DNA of 64,000 nt from Isoetes taiwanensis. Lineage: Eukaryota; Streptophyta; Lycopodiopsida; Isoetales; Isoetaceae. The notes beneath the pieces were generated by a model. That model searched no databases. It was not told the DNA's origin and saw only the letters and a list, made by a program, of their open reading frames with translations. Below are positions 51,601 through 62,829 of the stretch, piece after piece (position 1 is the stretch's first letter; every line of letters starts with the position of its first letter). Both the position numbers and the translations under genes were made by a program. The stretch spans positions 4,904,356-4,968,355 of the forward strand of contig JAJEKV010000056.1 of the NCBI GenBank assembly GCA_021234155.1, given 5' to 3'.

Positions 51601-52604
51601 TGGCAGTAGAATAGCAACATAAATGTCTTTTTTGAAGGTGCAAAGCGAGGACGCCTTTGCGGCTATGTACATGTCACATTATATGTTTGAGACTTCTGCT
51701 TACTACATGTACTTATTTTACAAGATACATTCATGGTTCTACCTTAGCTTGATTAAATGTTGTTGGAAATTATTGCTTATGTATGTTGAGCGGGAACATA
51801 ATAGTTAGTGTCCCTAAAGTCATTGATTTAATGCCTTCACAAAAAGCCTTTTGCTTTCAAAAATCAAGAACATATTCCACTGTTTTGCCACTATGGAAAT
51901 TTTGAAAAGTCCCATTCGGCAATCTGCTTGTATTGAAATGGTATAGTTGTATTTGCACCACGTCAATGCTTTGAGAACCTGGAAGCAACCAGTCGCCATG
52001 CGTTATGGTCATCACCCTTCGATGCGGGGCGTGAACCTAAGACAAAGAAATGTAAATTCAAATTGTGCATGTTCTAAAGCGTGTATATAATAGATGAGTT
52101 GGGGAAGAGAAACGTTAGCGGCCAGATGGCGCGTCGTTCTTCTTGTAATATCTAAATGAATCCCAAGGAAAAAAACTTAAGAAGAACATCAACCATAAAA
52201 GAAAACATAAAGAAGCGAAAAAGGAAAGAGCATATACTTACCAAAAACTAGAAGGAAGGAAGGAAAATTATCATGTCATAGATTCCCCCTTTTGCAAAAT
52301 AGAGTAAAAGTAGGCTGGGGAATTTGAAAATAGGAACCCATAGAAATTCATACTTTTATGTGACGATTCATACAGTACTATATCTCAACTTATTAGGTGC
52401 TCAGGTCATTTTGCTTCTACATATTCATGGGTTAATAAAAACTTTATACATATCACACAAGGGGATATGTCTTAGCCTAAGGACATATGTATGTATACGG
52501 AAATGAGGGTGTTGAACCATAGAAATCCACAACACGTGCACATGTTTAGGACTGTAAGATGGGCATATTGTTATTATAATAAGCAGGGGCATCTCAAATA
52601 TCTA

Positions 52605-53226
52605 CAATAGAGTGGACTTTTATGTGCTGTATGTTTTGCCATGGAATTGGTTATCAAAATATCTAATTATTCTTGTTGCTAAAAGTCTTGTTGGTCTCTT
52701 GCTCATCATAAACAAATTAAGCTTTGGACCTCTTTTTGATGCGTTGGATCCATGGAATTCTCTGATCGCGAGAGCATGTGATGAGACCTTTGGGCCCCTC
52801 GTTTGATTATGGTCATTTATGATTGGGGGCACTGCCATTTTAAAAAATGATTTCTACGAGTGTGCCTAAGATCTTGAGACTCCTTAAAAAATCTGAGGAC
52901 TTGAACCTCTAGCAAATGATTACAATAGAGTGGACTTTTTATGTGTTTGTATGTTTTGCCATGAAATTGATTATCAAAATATCTAATTATTCTTGTTGCT
53001 AAAAATCTTGTTAGATCTCTTGATCATCATAAACAAGTGCTTTGGACTACTTTGAGTCGTTGGATCCATGGATTCCTGATGCGAGCATGTGTTGAGACGC
53101 TGGGCCTCTCATTTGATTATGGTCTCATTTATGATTGGGGCACCTATAATTTTGAAAAAATGATTCTGAGTGTGCATAAGATTTTGAAATATAAAATCTG
53201 AGGGACTTGAACCTCTAGCACAATAT
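52605..53226 (+). repeat. Tandem duplication of ~312 bp
   Basis: Copy 1 (52,605-52,919) and copy 2 (52,920-53,226) both begin acaatagagtggactttt. They share tcaaaatatctaattattct, gttggatccatgga, gattatggtc, atttatgattgggg and a final gacttgaacctctagca. Identity is high, with scattered indels. Copy 1 contains an open frame (52,612-52,806) that copy 2 does not keep, so it is probably not coding. Confidence 0.85.
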
Positions 53227-53229
53227 TTA

Positions 53230-55655
53230 ATGTCCTAATAAGAATGCTTTGACCAATAATACAGCCAGCTATCTAACCTTGTAATCTTTATTGCTTAAAA
53301 ATTTGATTTTAATTGTTTTAATAACAACCTATTGTTTTAGGGTAATGGTCTATAATTTCGGTATGGACATTGATACATTCAAATAAAATCCCCACGGAAA
53401 TCCACGTTAGTGTGCTACATAATCTTTTTTCTTTCATAGAACAAAATTGTCATAAAGACCTTTCTAATTTGGAAATGAAGTAGGAGGTGGGACAACATTT
53501 CATTCAAAGTAATAGTCACCCTAAAGGGCACTATTTTCACTAAAGGGAGATCTCACTCCATTTGAGCTCTGTAAATAGGAAAAATTTAGACAATATGAGA
53601 GAAGCAAGGCAACCACGAAAATGTGTAGTATATCGAGGAGGCATATATAGCTATAATTTGGGATCATATTGAGGGAGGCATTGACCTTTGATCGTTAAAT
53701 GTAGCCATCTTTTGGCCGGTATCATACATCATGACATAATCATTCCATCATAATTATCTTGCACCAATTTATAACCATTTGAGATTAGAGAGGTGAGACA
53801 AAGTTCAAGAGATAGATAGATAGTATTTTAACGTCACATAGCAGTATTCAAAATATCATGTAATGTCTTAACATTCAAGTGATCAAGAAACATACTTTGC
53901 CTAGATGTCATCCTTCAAAATTGGGCCTCTAAAATGCACATGAATTTAGCTATCTTATAGAAAACACCACTTAATCCTAGCCATTAGGAGCTAAACCACA
54001 ACCATAGATCTAAATTCTATCTACCATAAGTTTACTAGATTTTCCCATCTCAACATCAAATCTAGGTCATCAAACTCCTCTGCAACTACCATGCTCCCTC
54101 ACAGATTTATGACATCATCAAAATATCAACCATTAAAATATTCAACTAAGGACTTTAATACTAAAGTCCATAGGTTCTACTTTCGAAATAATATTTGCAC
54201 CTTTCTTATATTTTCTCCACATTACTCCATAGTTCTCCATTTATCCGCCCATTTCCTGATTTAAGCATATTATACAAAATTGTCGAATAAAATACACCAC
54301 ATTATTCCTCCCCAAGAGTATTCATCGTCAGATAGATTCCTCAAAAATCTTCTATTTGATCTTCATGTTTTGCGACAGTCCTCAAAGTAGGTGATAAAGA
54401 TGGCAATAGAACTTAATAAGGCCCAATTCAAATGTCTTCCAATTCTTCAAAGGCATCTCAAGAAATCTTCTAAGGGACAAAAACCACAAAACTTTTAACA
54501 TCATTTGTCTTCACCAACTATAGGGGTGTAGAGTCCCATCTAGATCATTGACACCCTCGTTCTTCTACCTTGGTATGATGCTCATCCCTCTCCATAACTT
54601 CTCTCGACAACTTATATTATTGGTCATGGGGTCTTGCCTTTTTCTAGATCAGTTATATTAATCATGTATCCAAAACTCAAAATAGAAAATAAAAGACTTG
54701 TACAACTTTCTTGGATACTTGAAATCTTATTACTTGAATAATAGATTCAGTCAAATTGCAAAAGAATAAGCACTAACCAAATAATTTTGGTCTTCATTGT
54801 TGGACTAAAATAGCATTGCATGGATAAATGCATGAATGAATATCTATTGTGTAAGACTTATCTTCAAATAAACATCTTGAAAAATAATAATAATATCTAA
54901 GAGATGTATAATTATTTTACAATGATGCTATTGGATTATTAAGTGATGATACGGGCACACATCACGAACGTCCATTCGGTTTTGCATCGTCCACTCTTTC
55001 TTTGTTGATTTATTTCTCAGTTATCAGGTTTGATGCAGAGGCGGAGGGAACATCGAGGCAAAACTGCTTTTAAGGAAAGTGCGTATGATGTAAGAAAGCT
55101 TTGCTTTGGAAACAAATCAAAGGCGGATTTTTCGGTGCCAAATAAAATTTGAAGGAGCAATGTCGATTAGTGAACTTCTTGAGAGTCTTTCATGATCGCT
55201 GGCTACAAAATAAAATGTTTCGTTCATGCATTTTGCCACTTTTCGCGATGGTGAGCACGAAAATGGGCGGAATGTCTCTCTTCTTTGAAGTTTGTGTTGT
55301 TTTATTTTGATTCCGGTTCTAGATTATGCGAATTGTACAATGGGTCCTTCTTTTCTATGCTTCATATGAGTGTTTGCTTTTGATGTAGGCTCTTTCTTCT
55401 TCATTGGAATCGTTCGGAAATGATAGCGGCTCAGATCGAAGTCTTTCGGCGGAGTTAAGGGCATGCGCGGTGTAGAAGAGGTCCATTGCAGGAAGTAGGA
55501 ATACCCATAATACTTACGAGAGCGAGGTTGTGATCTTAGTTACTATGATGGTGGTTGACCAAACGGCTGGCGTAATGGCGGGTTTTGCGTTTCTTATATT
55601 CTTTCTGGATTAGAGCACTACTCATAATTCAAATTATGGACAATTGATAATTCGG
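53230..55655. other. No assignable gene
   Basis: AT-rich to about 54,950. From 55,000 to 55,500 the composition becomes richer in GC, and a frame after tgatgtag (about 55,388) reads ALSSSLESFGNDSGSDRSLS, possibly an exon upstream of the PPR region. This is unconfirmed. Confidence 0.3.
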
Positions 55656-55659
55656 AAAG

Positions 55660-56690
55660 AGAATCAGTTAAAGGTTGCTAATGGACCTGGAGTAAGATTA
55701 TGCGATGAAACTAAAGGAGGCTAGCGATTCTTAGAGCGATGATAGATCGGTGATGCGACCTTTTACTTATATTGCACTAGGCTCTGTTTAGATTATAAGA
55801 TGATGAATTAGAGATTTCTAATTTTTCTAGATGATCACTTTGTGAAGATGTACTATAAATGTGGGAGTGTACATGCTCACGGTGGTTTTGATGAATGTCA
55901 TGCCCAGTACAACCCGGCAACATAATGGTAGCGACATCGCCAAGAATGGTTTTCGAAGGGATGCTATTAGAATTATGCAACTTGAGATGGGGCCGAACAA
56001 TATATTAATTAACGGACTTACTGCGATCACCCTTCTAAATGTTTGTTCTAAAGCTTGCAGCAGTAGAAGGAAAGTTTGTCCATGCGGTATATATGGTGCC
56101 TTCAAGTTGGATGTTGTTGTATCTTGTTGCCATTAACATGTGTAGAATGTCTGCGATAATCTTGGCTATGCATATGCAATTTTGAAAAATTGCCATAGAA
56201 AGATGTAGCCAGCGTGGAATGTCATGTAGTTTGCGATATTGGTTAAATATGGGCATGAAATCAAAGCAAATGATATTCAACATGGGATAAGGCCAAATAG
56301 AGTTTCATTTATTTTCTAGTACATGTATCTGCTAGTGCCCATATGAATGGTAAGCTATTTCATGCTTATATTATGCGATGAATTAGAAACGGATGTGTGC
56401 CGTAGAGTGCGGCTCTATCAACATGTACGAAGTTATGTCATTTTGGAATCTTGGAAAGGATGTTTCTAAAATTTGGTATAAACATGACCATATGGAATAC
56501 TATGCTTTCAATATACATTGAGCGAGGACCCGGGGAAGGAAGCTCAATAAGGAAGCCAAGTAATATCTTTTTCAAAATGAGGCAAAATGGCCTGAATCGG
56601 ATATTGCCAACATTGATTACTATTGATGCATGCAGCTTGAATAAAAAGCAAAGTGGTACATCACCGAGGCAATGAATGATGCTCTTCTTT
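55660..56690 (+). pseudogene. PPR protein fragment, copy A
   Basis: Pentatricopeptide-repeat proteins bind organelle RNA through repeated pairs of helices. The plus strand reads LDDHFVKMYYKCGSV (55,827-55,871), IAKNGFRRDAIRIMQL (about 55,938-55,985), TLLNVCSKACS, GAFKLDVVVS (56,095-56,125) and AWNVM. It continues with KYGHEIKANDI, GIRPNRVSF (56,280-56,310), TIWNTMLSIYIERG (56,490-56,530) and FFKMRQNGLNRILPTLITI. These are PLS-type PPR pieces in order over four to five repeats, broken by stops and shifts. No start, DYW or E domain was found, so this is an internal piece. Confidence 0.75.
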
Positions 56691-56734
56691 ACGTTTATAG
56701 TAAACATTAAAGTCTAGAATATGCTTCTGAAGGA

Positions 56735-57565
56735 CAGGATCAAGGTTGCTAATGGACCTAAGTAGATTATGCATTGATGAGAAACTAAAAGAAGGTTGGT
56801 AATTTCTTAGAACAACAAGATCGAGCGATAGAACCTTCCACTTATCTTGCATTAGGCTCTACGCTAGATTAGGGGATAGGTTCAATACTATATAAGTTTT
56901 ATACTCAATACATATTATTAGAATGATGCGGCACAAATTTGAGTATAATGCTTCAAAATATGGCAAAAATTCGGTGTCGAGCTTTTGCATAACCAAAGGC
57001 CATGTTTAAACTGGCATAAAAATCTTTTAGCAAAGAGCAAAATTTGAATTTAAACTACTTGGCGGAAAAAATAAAAATTGAATTTTAGTAAGTGGAAGAT
57101 AGCAGGTTTAAACTACGGGAAAATAAAAATAATAATAATAATAATGCCGTGGCGAAATATTTGTTCGTGTGAAACTATTTTTCGCGTGTAGCTTGACTAT
57201 TTAAACACGGAAAAAAAAATTGATTTTTTTTTTAATCTCATATTTTATTCACAGCGAAAACAATTTCAGTAAAGCTAGCTTTGAAGGTTTTGTATGCGAA
57301 AATCTAAAATTTGCATAAGCAAAACTAAAGAGTTTAAACATCACAATTTTTCAACCGTGAGGAAGATCACGAGGAAGTAATAATATAAAATTAAGTATTT
57401 TTGAACTGCTCATCAAAATTTTTTGTGCGCGTCTGGAACCTATCCTTTCTAGATGATCACTTTGTGAAGATGTACCATAAATGTGGGGAGTGTGTTACAT
57501 GCTCGAGAGGTTTTGATAGAGCGTCGTGCCCAAAGTACAATTTCATGGAATGTAAAGTAGCGACA
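56735..57565 (+). pseudogene. PPR protein fragment, copy B, interrupted by a short hAT-like element
   Basis: The sequence at 56,735-56,869 repeats that of copy A at about 55,665-55,797 (ggttgctaatggacct, gattatgca, ttgcattaggctct). The sequence at 57,449-57,560 repeats copy A from 55,829 (ctagatgatcactttgtgaa, DDHFVKMYHKCG). Between the two halves sits the 577-bp element at 56,870-57,446. Copy B therefore arose by tandem duplication of part of copy A and was later disrupted. Only about 250 bp of host sequence remain. Confidence 0.75.
56870..57446. mobile_element. 577-bp non-autonomous hAT-like element (MITE) with the same ends as the 10.1-kb element
   Basis: It starts taggggataggttcaat (56,870) and ends ggaacctatcc (57,435-57,445), as in the large element. 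The next roughly 100 bp also match that element's left end (cacaaattt...agtataa, aatatggcaaaaa, tcgag). ctagat flanks both sides (56,864-56,869 and 57,449-57,454), within cgctagat / ttctagat, consistent with a worn 8-bp target duplication. The body is AT-rich with weak copies of the gcg-type subterminal words (gtggcgaaa, cgcgtgtagc) and an AAT microsatellite (57,126-57,145). There is no coding capacity. Confidence 0.8.
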
Positions 57566-57569
57566 TATG

Positions 57570-59090
57570 TCAAGTTCAAATCAAAAATCTTTTACGTATT
57601 TTCTCAATTTTTCTTCCATCTACCCAAAGGCCAAACCTCGACCTCAAATCTCCACTGACCATACAATACAATCGATTGCACCAAAGCAATATACAATGCT
57701 TCTTCGTGTCGAAATTCCATATATCACGCCTTCCTACACAACATTTGCATGGCATATAGGGCTTTAAGCCTACCATCTACTTTTGTAGCTGCAAGTTCCT
57801 AGTTTGCAGCATTGTCTACAAGTAAAGCCAAGATATTTATAGCTCTTCCACCGGTTTAAGCAAGTGTTTCCTCTTTATACAACACTTTTTACATGGTCTA
57901 CTTTTATTACCCCCAAACACTTATATTTTGGTCTTAGCCATATTACCCTCAATGGCACATCACAAAAGCGACCAAAACATCTTGATGTCTCTGTAAACCC
58001 GCTACATTCACGGACAACGGTACAACATCATTAGCATGTATGATACAAAGAATATCCATTAAGAATCGTTCCATAAGCCACCGATGCACTTAATCCACTC
58101 ATCGATTTACATGAAAGACCAAAAGCATAGGTGATAGCGGCGGCTCACCTTAACCCAGCATTAACGTCAACATACTCCTTACTAGTGTATGGAAGCGAGA
58201 GCCCGAATCAAGACCTTATAATTAAGTCTATATTTGCTTGTCTACCATGCAAGTGATACCTCAAGAGCTATCATTTTGTCCCACAAATATTCTCTTCCTA
58301 CATTATGAAAGGCTTTGAAAAGCGTGCAAATAATGCATATCCGGCTTCCTCTTTCCAACCGGTGTCCATCATAGCTCTCATAAGCCCATTTTTCTCCTAG
58401 CGTTAGTAAGCGGTAGCATGCACTAATTTTAGTGTTGTTCAGTATGGTGGCAAGAGCTTGGCGTAGAAGCTACATATCATAATCATATGGTAATTATTTG
58501 GATCCAGATTCATCCTTGTCTTGTGGAGAAATGGCCACATTAATTTGATATGTATCGCGAGGAAAACCTTCTTGCAAAGGCAGCGGTGAACAATTCAATA
58601 AAATACGCCCACTTTATCTCTGTTCATTTGAAGATTTCAGCCATAAGCCCCTCTGCATCAACGGCCTTACCATTGGACAACTTTTGAAGCCCACGGATAT
58701 GTCCTCACGAGAGAAACACAACTCCTCCCCATATATATAAGCCCATCGATGTGTCTATCCCATCTCATTGGTACAATTTTTTTTAACATGCCTTCAAGTA
58801 CTAACTTATAAATAGATGTGCTTGGTTTGAGATGGTTCAATCTATTCCAGAATTTTTTGGGGTAAGCAATTAACTCCCTACCATTTGCTCCATGTCTCCT
58901 ATGCAAATATGCTCTTTTCTTGCCTTGAACATCTTAATATACTCTTTTCTTTCTCGAGCCTTTGCACTCCTCTTTGCCAATTTAAACTTGTCTTTGCAGC
59001 TTGCACTCATCAAACCAACCATTGCATGGTATACGATCGTTGCCTATTTGTGATGAAACATGTATTGGCTTACTCTAAAACCATGCGGTA
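57570..59090 (-). mobile_element. Second LINE reverse-transcriptase relic (different type from the one at 13-16 kb)
   Basis: The minus strand reads NGWFDEECK after a small shift (59,030-58,990), KFWNRLNHLKPS (58,850), and HKTR.DESDPNNY (58,510-58,480). It continues with FDSGSRFHTLVRSML (58,220-58,170), a decayed G..PLSPMLL block (about 58,140-58,120), HANDVVPLSVNVAGLQRHQD (58,040-57,980), and a C-terminal LWVDGRKIEKIRKRFL (57,620-57,580). These are successive landmarks of a LINE reverse transcriptase with the catalytic YADD site decayed to HAND. It has the order of LINEs whose C-terminus carries a GCE.W...IE..Q..FL-type segment rather than the zf-RVT tail. Many stops; dead. Confidence 0.72.
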
Positions 59091-60089
59091 AAGGGCATGA
59101 CTAATGTCTTAGGTACTAAGCTGTGAAATGGTGAAAGCCACTAGCTGGCCATGAAATGAATTGCAAATGGGAAAGAAGGCTCCATCTTTCCCTTATCCAT
59201 TGATGGCTTGTTTCTATATTTTTCTACGCTTTTCGCCATATCTGAGAGATCTTACTGCACATGTGAGATTGTTTATTTATGTTTATGATGGCATATTCAA
59301 AGATCACGAGGAGTTTACTTGTCTTGCATAATTATTCGCTAGGTGTTTTCCTTTACTCTTTCATCATGTGGAAAGCGAGGATCATTTTGGGTAATGCGTT
59401 GCATGGGTTGAACCTCGGACTGTTATGTTTGCTTGCGGGTTAGTTGGAGATCTTAGCACTTTCAAAGCCATTCAATAGAGCTTGGAATTCCACGGCATTG
59501 TAGCTTTAAGTTTCATTTTAGACTCTTGCTTAATGATTCTACATCAGCAGCCGCCTTGGAAGCCTTGAGAGGTCGGGGATAATTTCTATGTTTTGTACTT
59601 GGCGTATACATTATTGTGGCGTGCTTATACTAACGCAATGGATAACATGCTAATTTGGGAAGCTGATTCTATTTTGGAGTCAATGATGTGGTAAATTCAT
59701 GGCTTTAAGGTCAATGATGTATTGGAATTCATGGCGATGTTTGTCATCCCCTAAGAAATAGAGCCACTTTTAGTTTGTAAGGCATGTTCAACTCGTTTTG
59801 CATTTGTGTTGTCATATCTTCACATTCACTACTACTTTCATTGCATTTGCATGGGTTTTCACCTTGTTTTGTTACGCACCATCTCATGTTGAGGACCAAT
59901 CTCAATAGAATCTGTTTCTGCATAGATTGCTAAAGTCTTGTAAAATTTTGTGATCTTCTTAAAGAGATGTCTGGGCTAAGACATGTTAAGCTTAATCATA
60001 ATAAAACATCCAGATTTACAGTTTTGTGAAATAAGAAATTTGGACAGTTTTTTATTGATTGGGCTCCAAAGCGAAACCCACAAAATATC

Positions 60090-60570
60090 TGATAACATTC
60101 CCATCTTTGTCAAACATAGAACTCTATATTTTTTCTGATAAGCTGTGTGAAAAGTTCTAGGACCTTTTGCTCCAACCTCATAGCAAGAGAATTTAAACAG
60201 AGCAACTCATGTTAGTATCCATATTGGTCTACATAAAGTTAACATTGATTTATTGAAACAAACCCTTGGTAGAGGTACTATTTGTTCCTTTGCTTAAAGA
60301 ATTGAGATCTAAAGATCTCAGTACATTTTGAAATACATTCCCATGCTGTCAAACATAGAACTCTTTATTTTTCTGCTAAACTCTGTGAAAAGTTCTAGGA
60401 CCTTTTGCTCAACCTTTTTAGCAAGAGATTTAAACAGAGCAGCTCATGTTAGCATCCATATTGGTCTACATAAGTTAACATTGATTTATTGAAAGAACCC
60501 TTGGTAGAGGTACTATTTGTTCCACTGCTTAAAGAAATTGAGATCTAAAGCATCTCAGTACATTTGAAAT
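60090..60570. repeat. Tandem duplication of ~240 bp
   Basis: Copies at 60,090-60,332 and 60,333-60,570 share gtcaaacatagaactct, aaaagttctaggaccttttg, atccatattggtctacataa, cattgatttattgaaa and cccttggtagaggtactatt. Identity is about 90%. It lies about 400 bp past the stop codon of the four-exon gene and has no coding meaning that I can see. Confidence 0.85.
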
Positions 60571-60989
60571 GTTTATGGTGAAATTACTACATATCCTTTT
60601 CCTCTGTGTTCTTGTAGTTTATTTCAGTAATAGTTTGAATAAAGGTTAACATTATTGTCAAAATCTGGTAGGCTACAACTCAATGGCTGGGAGCGTGAAC
60701 CTCTAGGTGCACCTAGTTAAGGATTAGAAAGACTATGCTGATAAGAGGAGGTCTAGCCAGCTAAGGATTAATATGATACATATATATATTATGTACTAGT
60801 TCAATTCTGCATATCGGTTGCCATCTTTACCAGGAATAGATGCTCTTCTGAGAATGAAATTTCATTATGGTGACCAGGAAAGTTGACAACTGACACATCA
60901 TAGCTTCTGTCCCACAAAAGAATTGAACATAAACTTACACTGATTTAGTTGGCAGCCCTGCTGGAAGAATTTGAACTTTGTCCCTGAGC

Positions 60990-62006
60990 TTAGGAGCACT
61001 CGAAGTTTCCATAAAGGTTTACGATGCGGTCACCATTTCCTTCGTTTAACAGGGCTTCACAAAATAAGCACTTCCCACTTCCAGATTCAAGAAAATTGTA
61101 TACAATAGAACTCCCTAGCTCCTGTAGCATATGCATAATAAAACCATAGATCTTAAACTCCAGCCAATTTATAAGAAAATGTTGTTGAGGAATTAGCAAA
61201 TAATGCGTTTTGCATTATCTGCCTTCAGAACGAACAGCTTTCAAGTAAAGAGATGCGGTGCCTGCTGCACCATAAATAGGAAAAGTACAAGATATTGAAC
61301 GCCCTTCATGTGCTGTACCAAAGTGAAACTTCATGCCACAACCCTCGCCTAATATGTTCACAGACATTTTTTGATTCTTGTATCCTTGCTTATCATATCC
61401 ATTGCCTTTCTAAACAAGTTTAAATTCCAAAACTCGTGTAAGGAGTAAACTTAAGATTATCTTAACTGATTACATCCTTATACCATTCATTGGAAGAAGC
61501 AATCAGATTATCTATGGGTGCCTGTAACTTCTGCCAGCCCTACACTGGACCATCATTATTAAACAAAAGGATTTTGTACTAGCAGCCCTTTCAATAATAA
61601 GTTGCATTAATTTTTCTTTCTCACAAATGAACTGTGACAATGAGCAAAACTCAACTCTACTTGAACGAAGATTTCCACAATCCTTCCACAAGAATCAACC
61701 TTATTTACCTGCTACATGATTCATAAATAACAATATCATCGAGCGTGCTCGACACTGTAACAACCGTAGCTCAAATAATAAAAAAAGCACCGCTATACCA
61801 TCAAACTTTTCGAAGCGGTCAATTTCAGAAACTTTTCCATCTCTAGAGTCAAAATAAATGCGGTCAGACAAAGAAAGAACAAAGAAAGAAATTCATAAAC
61901 GATATGAGGCAATGCTTGGCACCTGGAGGTAGACAAAGGCCGCTTGTAAAGCTTCCTGGGAGTGGGTAGAGCTCTGCCGGATCCGCCATAGGGCACTACT
62001 ACTCAT
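60990..62006 (-). CDS. Four-exon gene for a 147-residue protein, tentatively COA1/TIM21-like
   Basis: Minus-strand exons: 62,006-61,923 (ATG; donor gtgcca), 61,539-61,467 (acceptor tgtag, donor gttaag), 61,384-61,223 (acceptor gcaag, donor gcagat, a GC-type donor) and 61,114-60,990 (acceptor gctag, stop TAA). The joined length is 444 bp, exactly 148 codons with no internal stop and compatible phases at each junction. That is strong support for the model. The N-terminus (MSSSALWRIRQSS) is Ser/Arg-rich without acids, as in mitochondrial targeting peptides. The centre reads SVNILGEGCG, SISCTFPIYGAAGTASLYLK and AVRSEG, and the end CLFCEALLNEG and DRIVNLYG. A helix, then LG, then a basic-to-beta G.xG.A core resembles the COA1/TIM21 fold family of mitochondrial inner-membrane assembly factors. 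That assignment is from memory and tentative. The third intron's GC donor could also be a sequencing error. Confidence 0.6.
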
Positions 62007-62026
62007 TTCCGGTCTTCGCAAAAAGC

Positions 62027-62042
62027 GAGAATATATAAAACA
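62027..62042 (-). promoter_or_regulatory. TATA-like sequence upstream of the four-exon gene
   Basis: On the minus strand ttttatatattctc lies 25-35 bp before the ATG at 62,006. It is TATA-like, but so close to the start codon that the leader would be almost absent; the true promoter may be elsewhere. Confidence 0.25.
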
Positions 62043-62261
62043 GAGGAAAATCTTCTTGAAGGTGTGGTTTTAACGTCCTTGGTCTCAGCATTTAGGTGTA
62101 GGTTTTAATCTCACCCGTCTATTGGGATATTTTCATTTTCAATTAGCGAGGCCGTTGATGGGAGGAATATTCCTCCCTTTATGTCGAATCAAAGGGCCCT
62201 CTGTTTTTGAAGGCCATGACCGCTACAAATTTCAAGGTGCAGAATCGATATGACATGACCA

Positions 62262-62820
62262 TTGAAGCGACGTGAAGCGGAGTGCAATGGCGGAGCACGC
62301 ATAAAAAAGCGGAACCAAGCAACCACGGTTTGGAGGGTCCGAACCTCGGGCGAGCGGCCCTCTGCGAGCCATTTTTTTCACCATAAGAACCTCGAGCTGA
62401 ACCTCCATTTTCCTCGTTCCCTCGGGACCTCCATTTTCCCTCGATTTGGTGAGGAAAATGCGTGGGGCTGCGATTCTAACCATGGTAGGAACCTGATTCT
62501 TGCCACTGAGGCTCTTATGTGCCTCAAAAATGAGCCTCAAAATGGACACGCATGGGAAATCTTCGGTGGCGGCTATGAATTTGCCGGGAATGACACGAAG
62601 CGGTATGCCCATGCTTTCAGTGAAACTGCTCCATCTCCGTCTGCTCATTACGCTGCGCCTGCGTTCAATGCCCATGGACTGCATGGCAAATCTTGACGAG
62701 GGCAGCTATGCACAGCCGGGAATGACACAGGCGGCTATGGCCCATACACTTTCACGGTCAGGCACCTCCATCTCAAATGCCTTTCGCCTGCTTTCGCCTG
62801 CGTTCCAGCCGTATAAGTAG
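62262..62820 (+). CDS. Unassigned ORF region with an internal repeat
   Basis: A 144-codon plus frame (62,262-62,696) lies next to a 106-codon frame (62,500-62,820), and a 150-codon minus frame overlaps both. A block around ccgggaatgacac, followed by gcggtatgcccat / gcggctatggccc, occurs twice (about 62,584 and 62,715), about 130 bp apart, and ctttcgcctg is doubled near 62,778. Composition is GC-rich compared with the flanks. I recognise no family. It could be an expressed gene of unknown type, or a repeat whose open frames are incidental. Confidence 0.25.
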
Positions 62821-62829
62821 CTTTCCTAA

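Noticed and set aside
52905-53215. gacttgaacctc near the end of each ~312-bp unit as a tRNA T-arm
   Set aside because: No D-arm, anticodon arm or acceptor pairing was found upstream or downstream.
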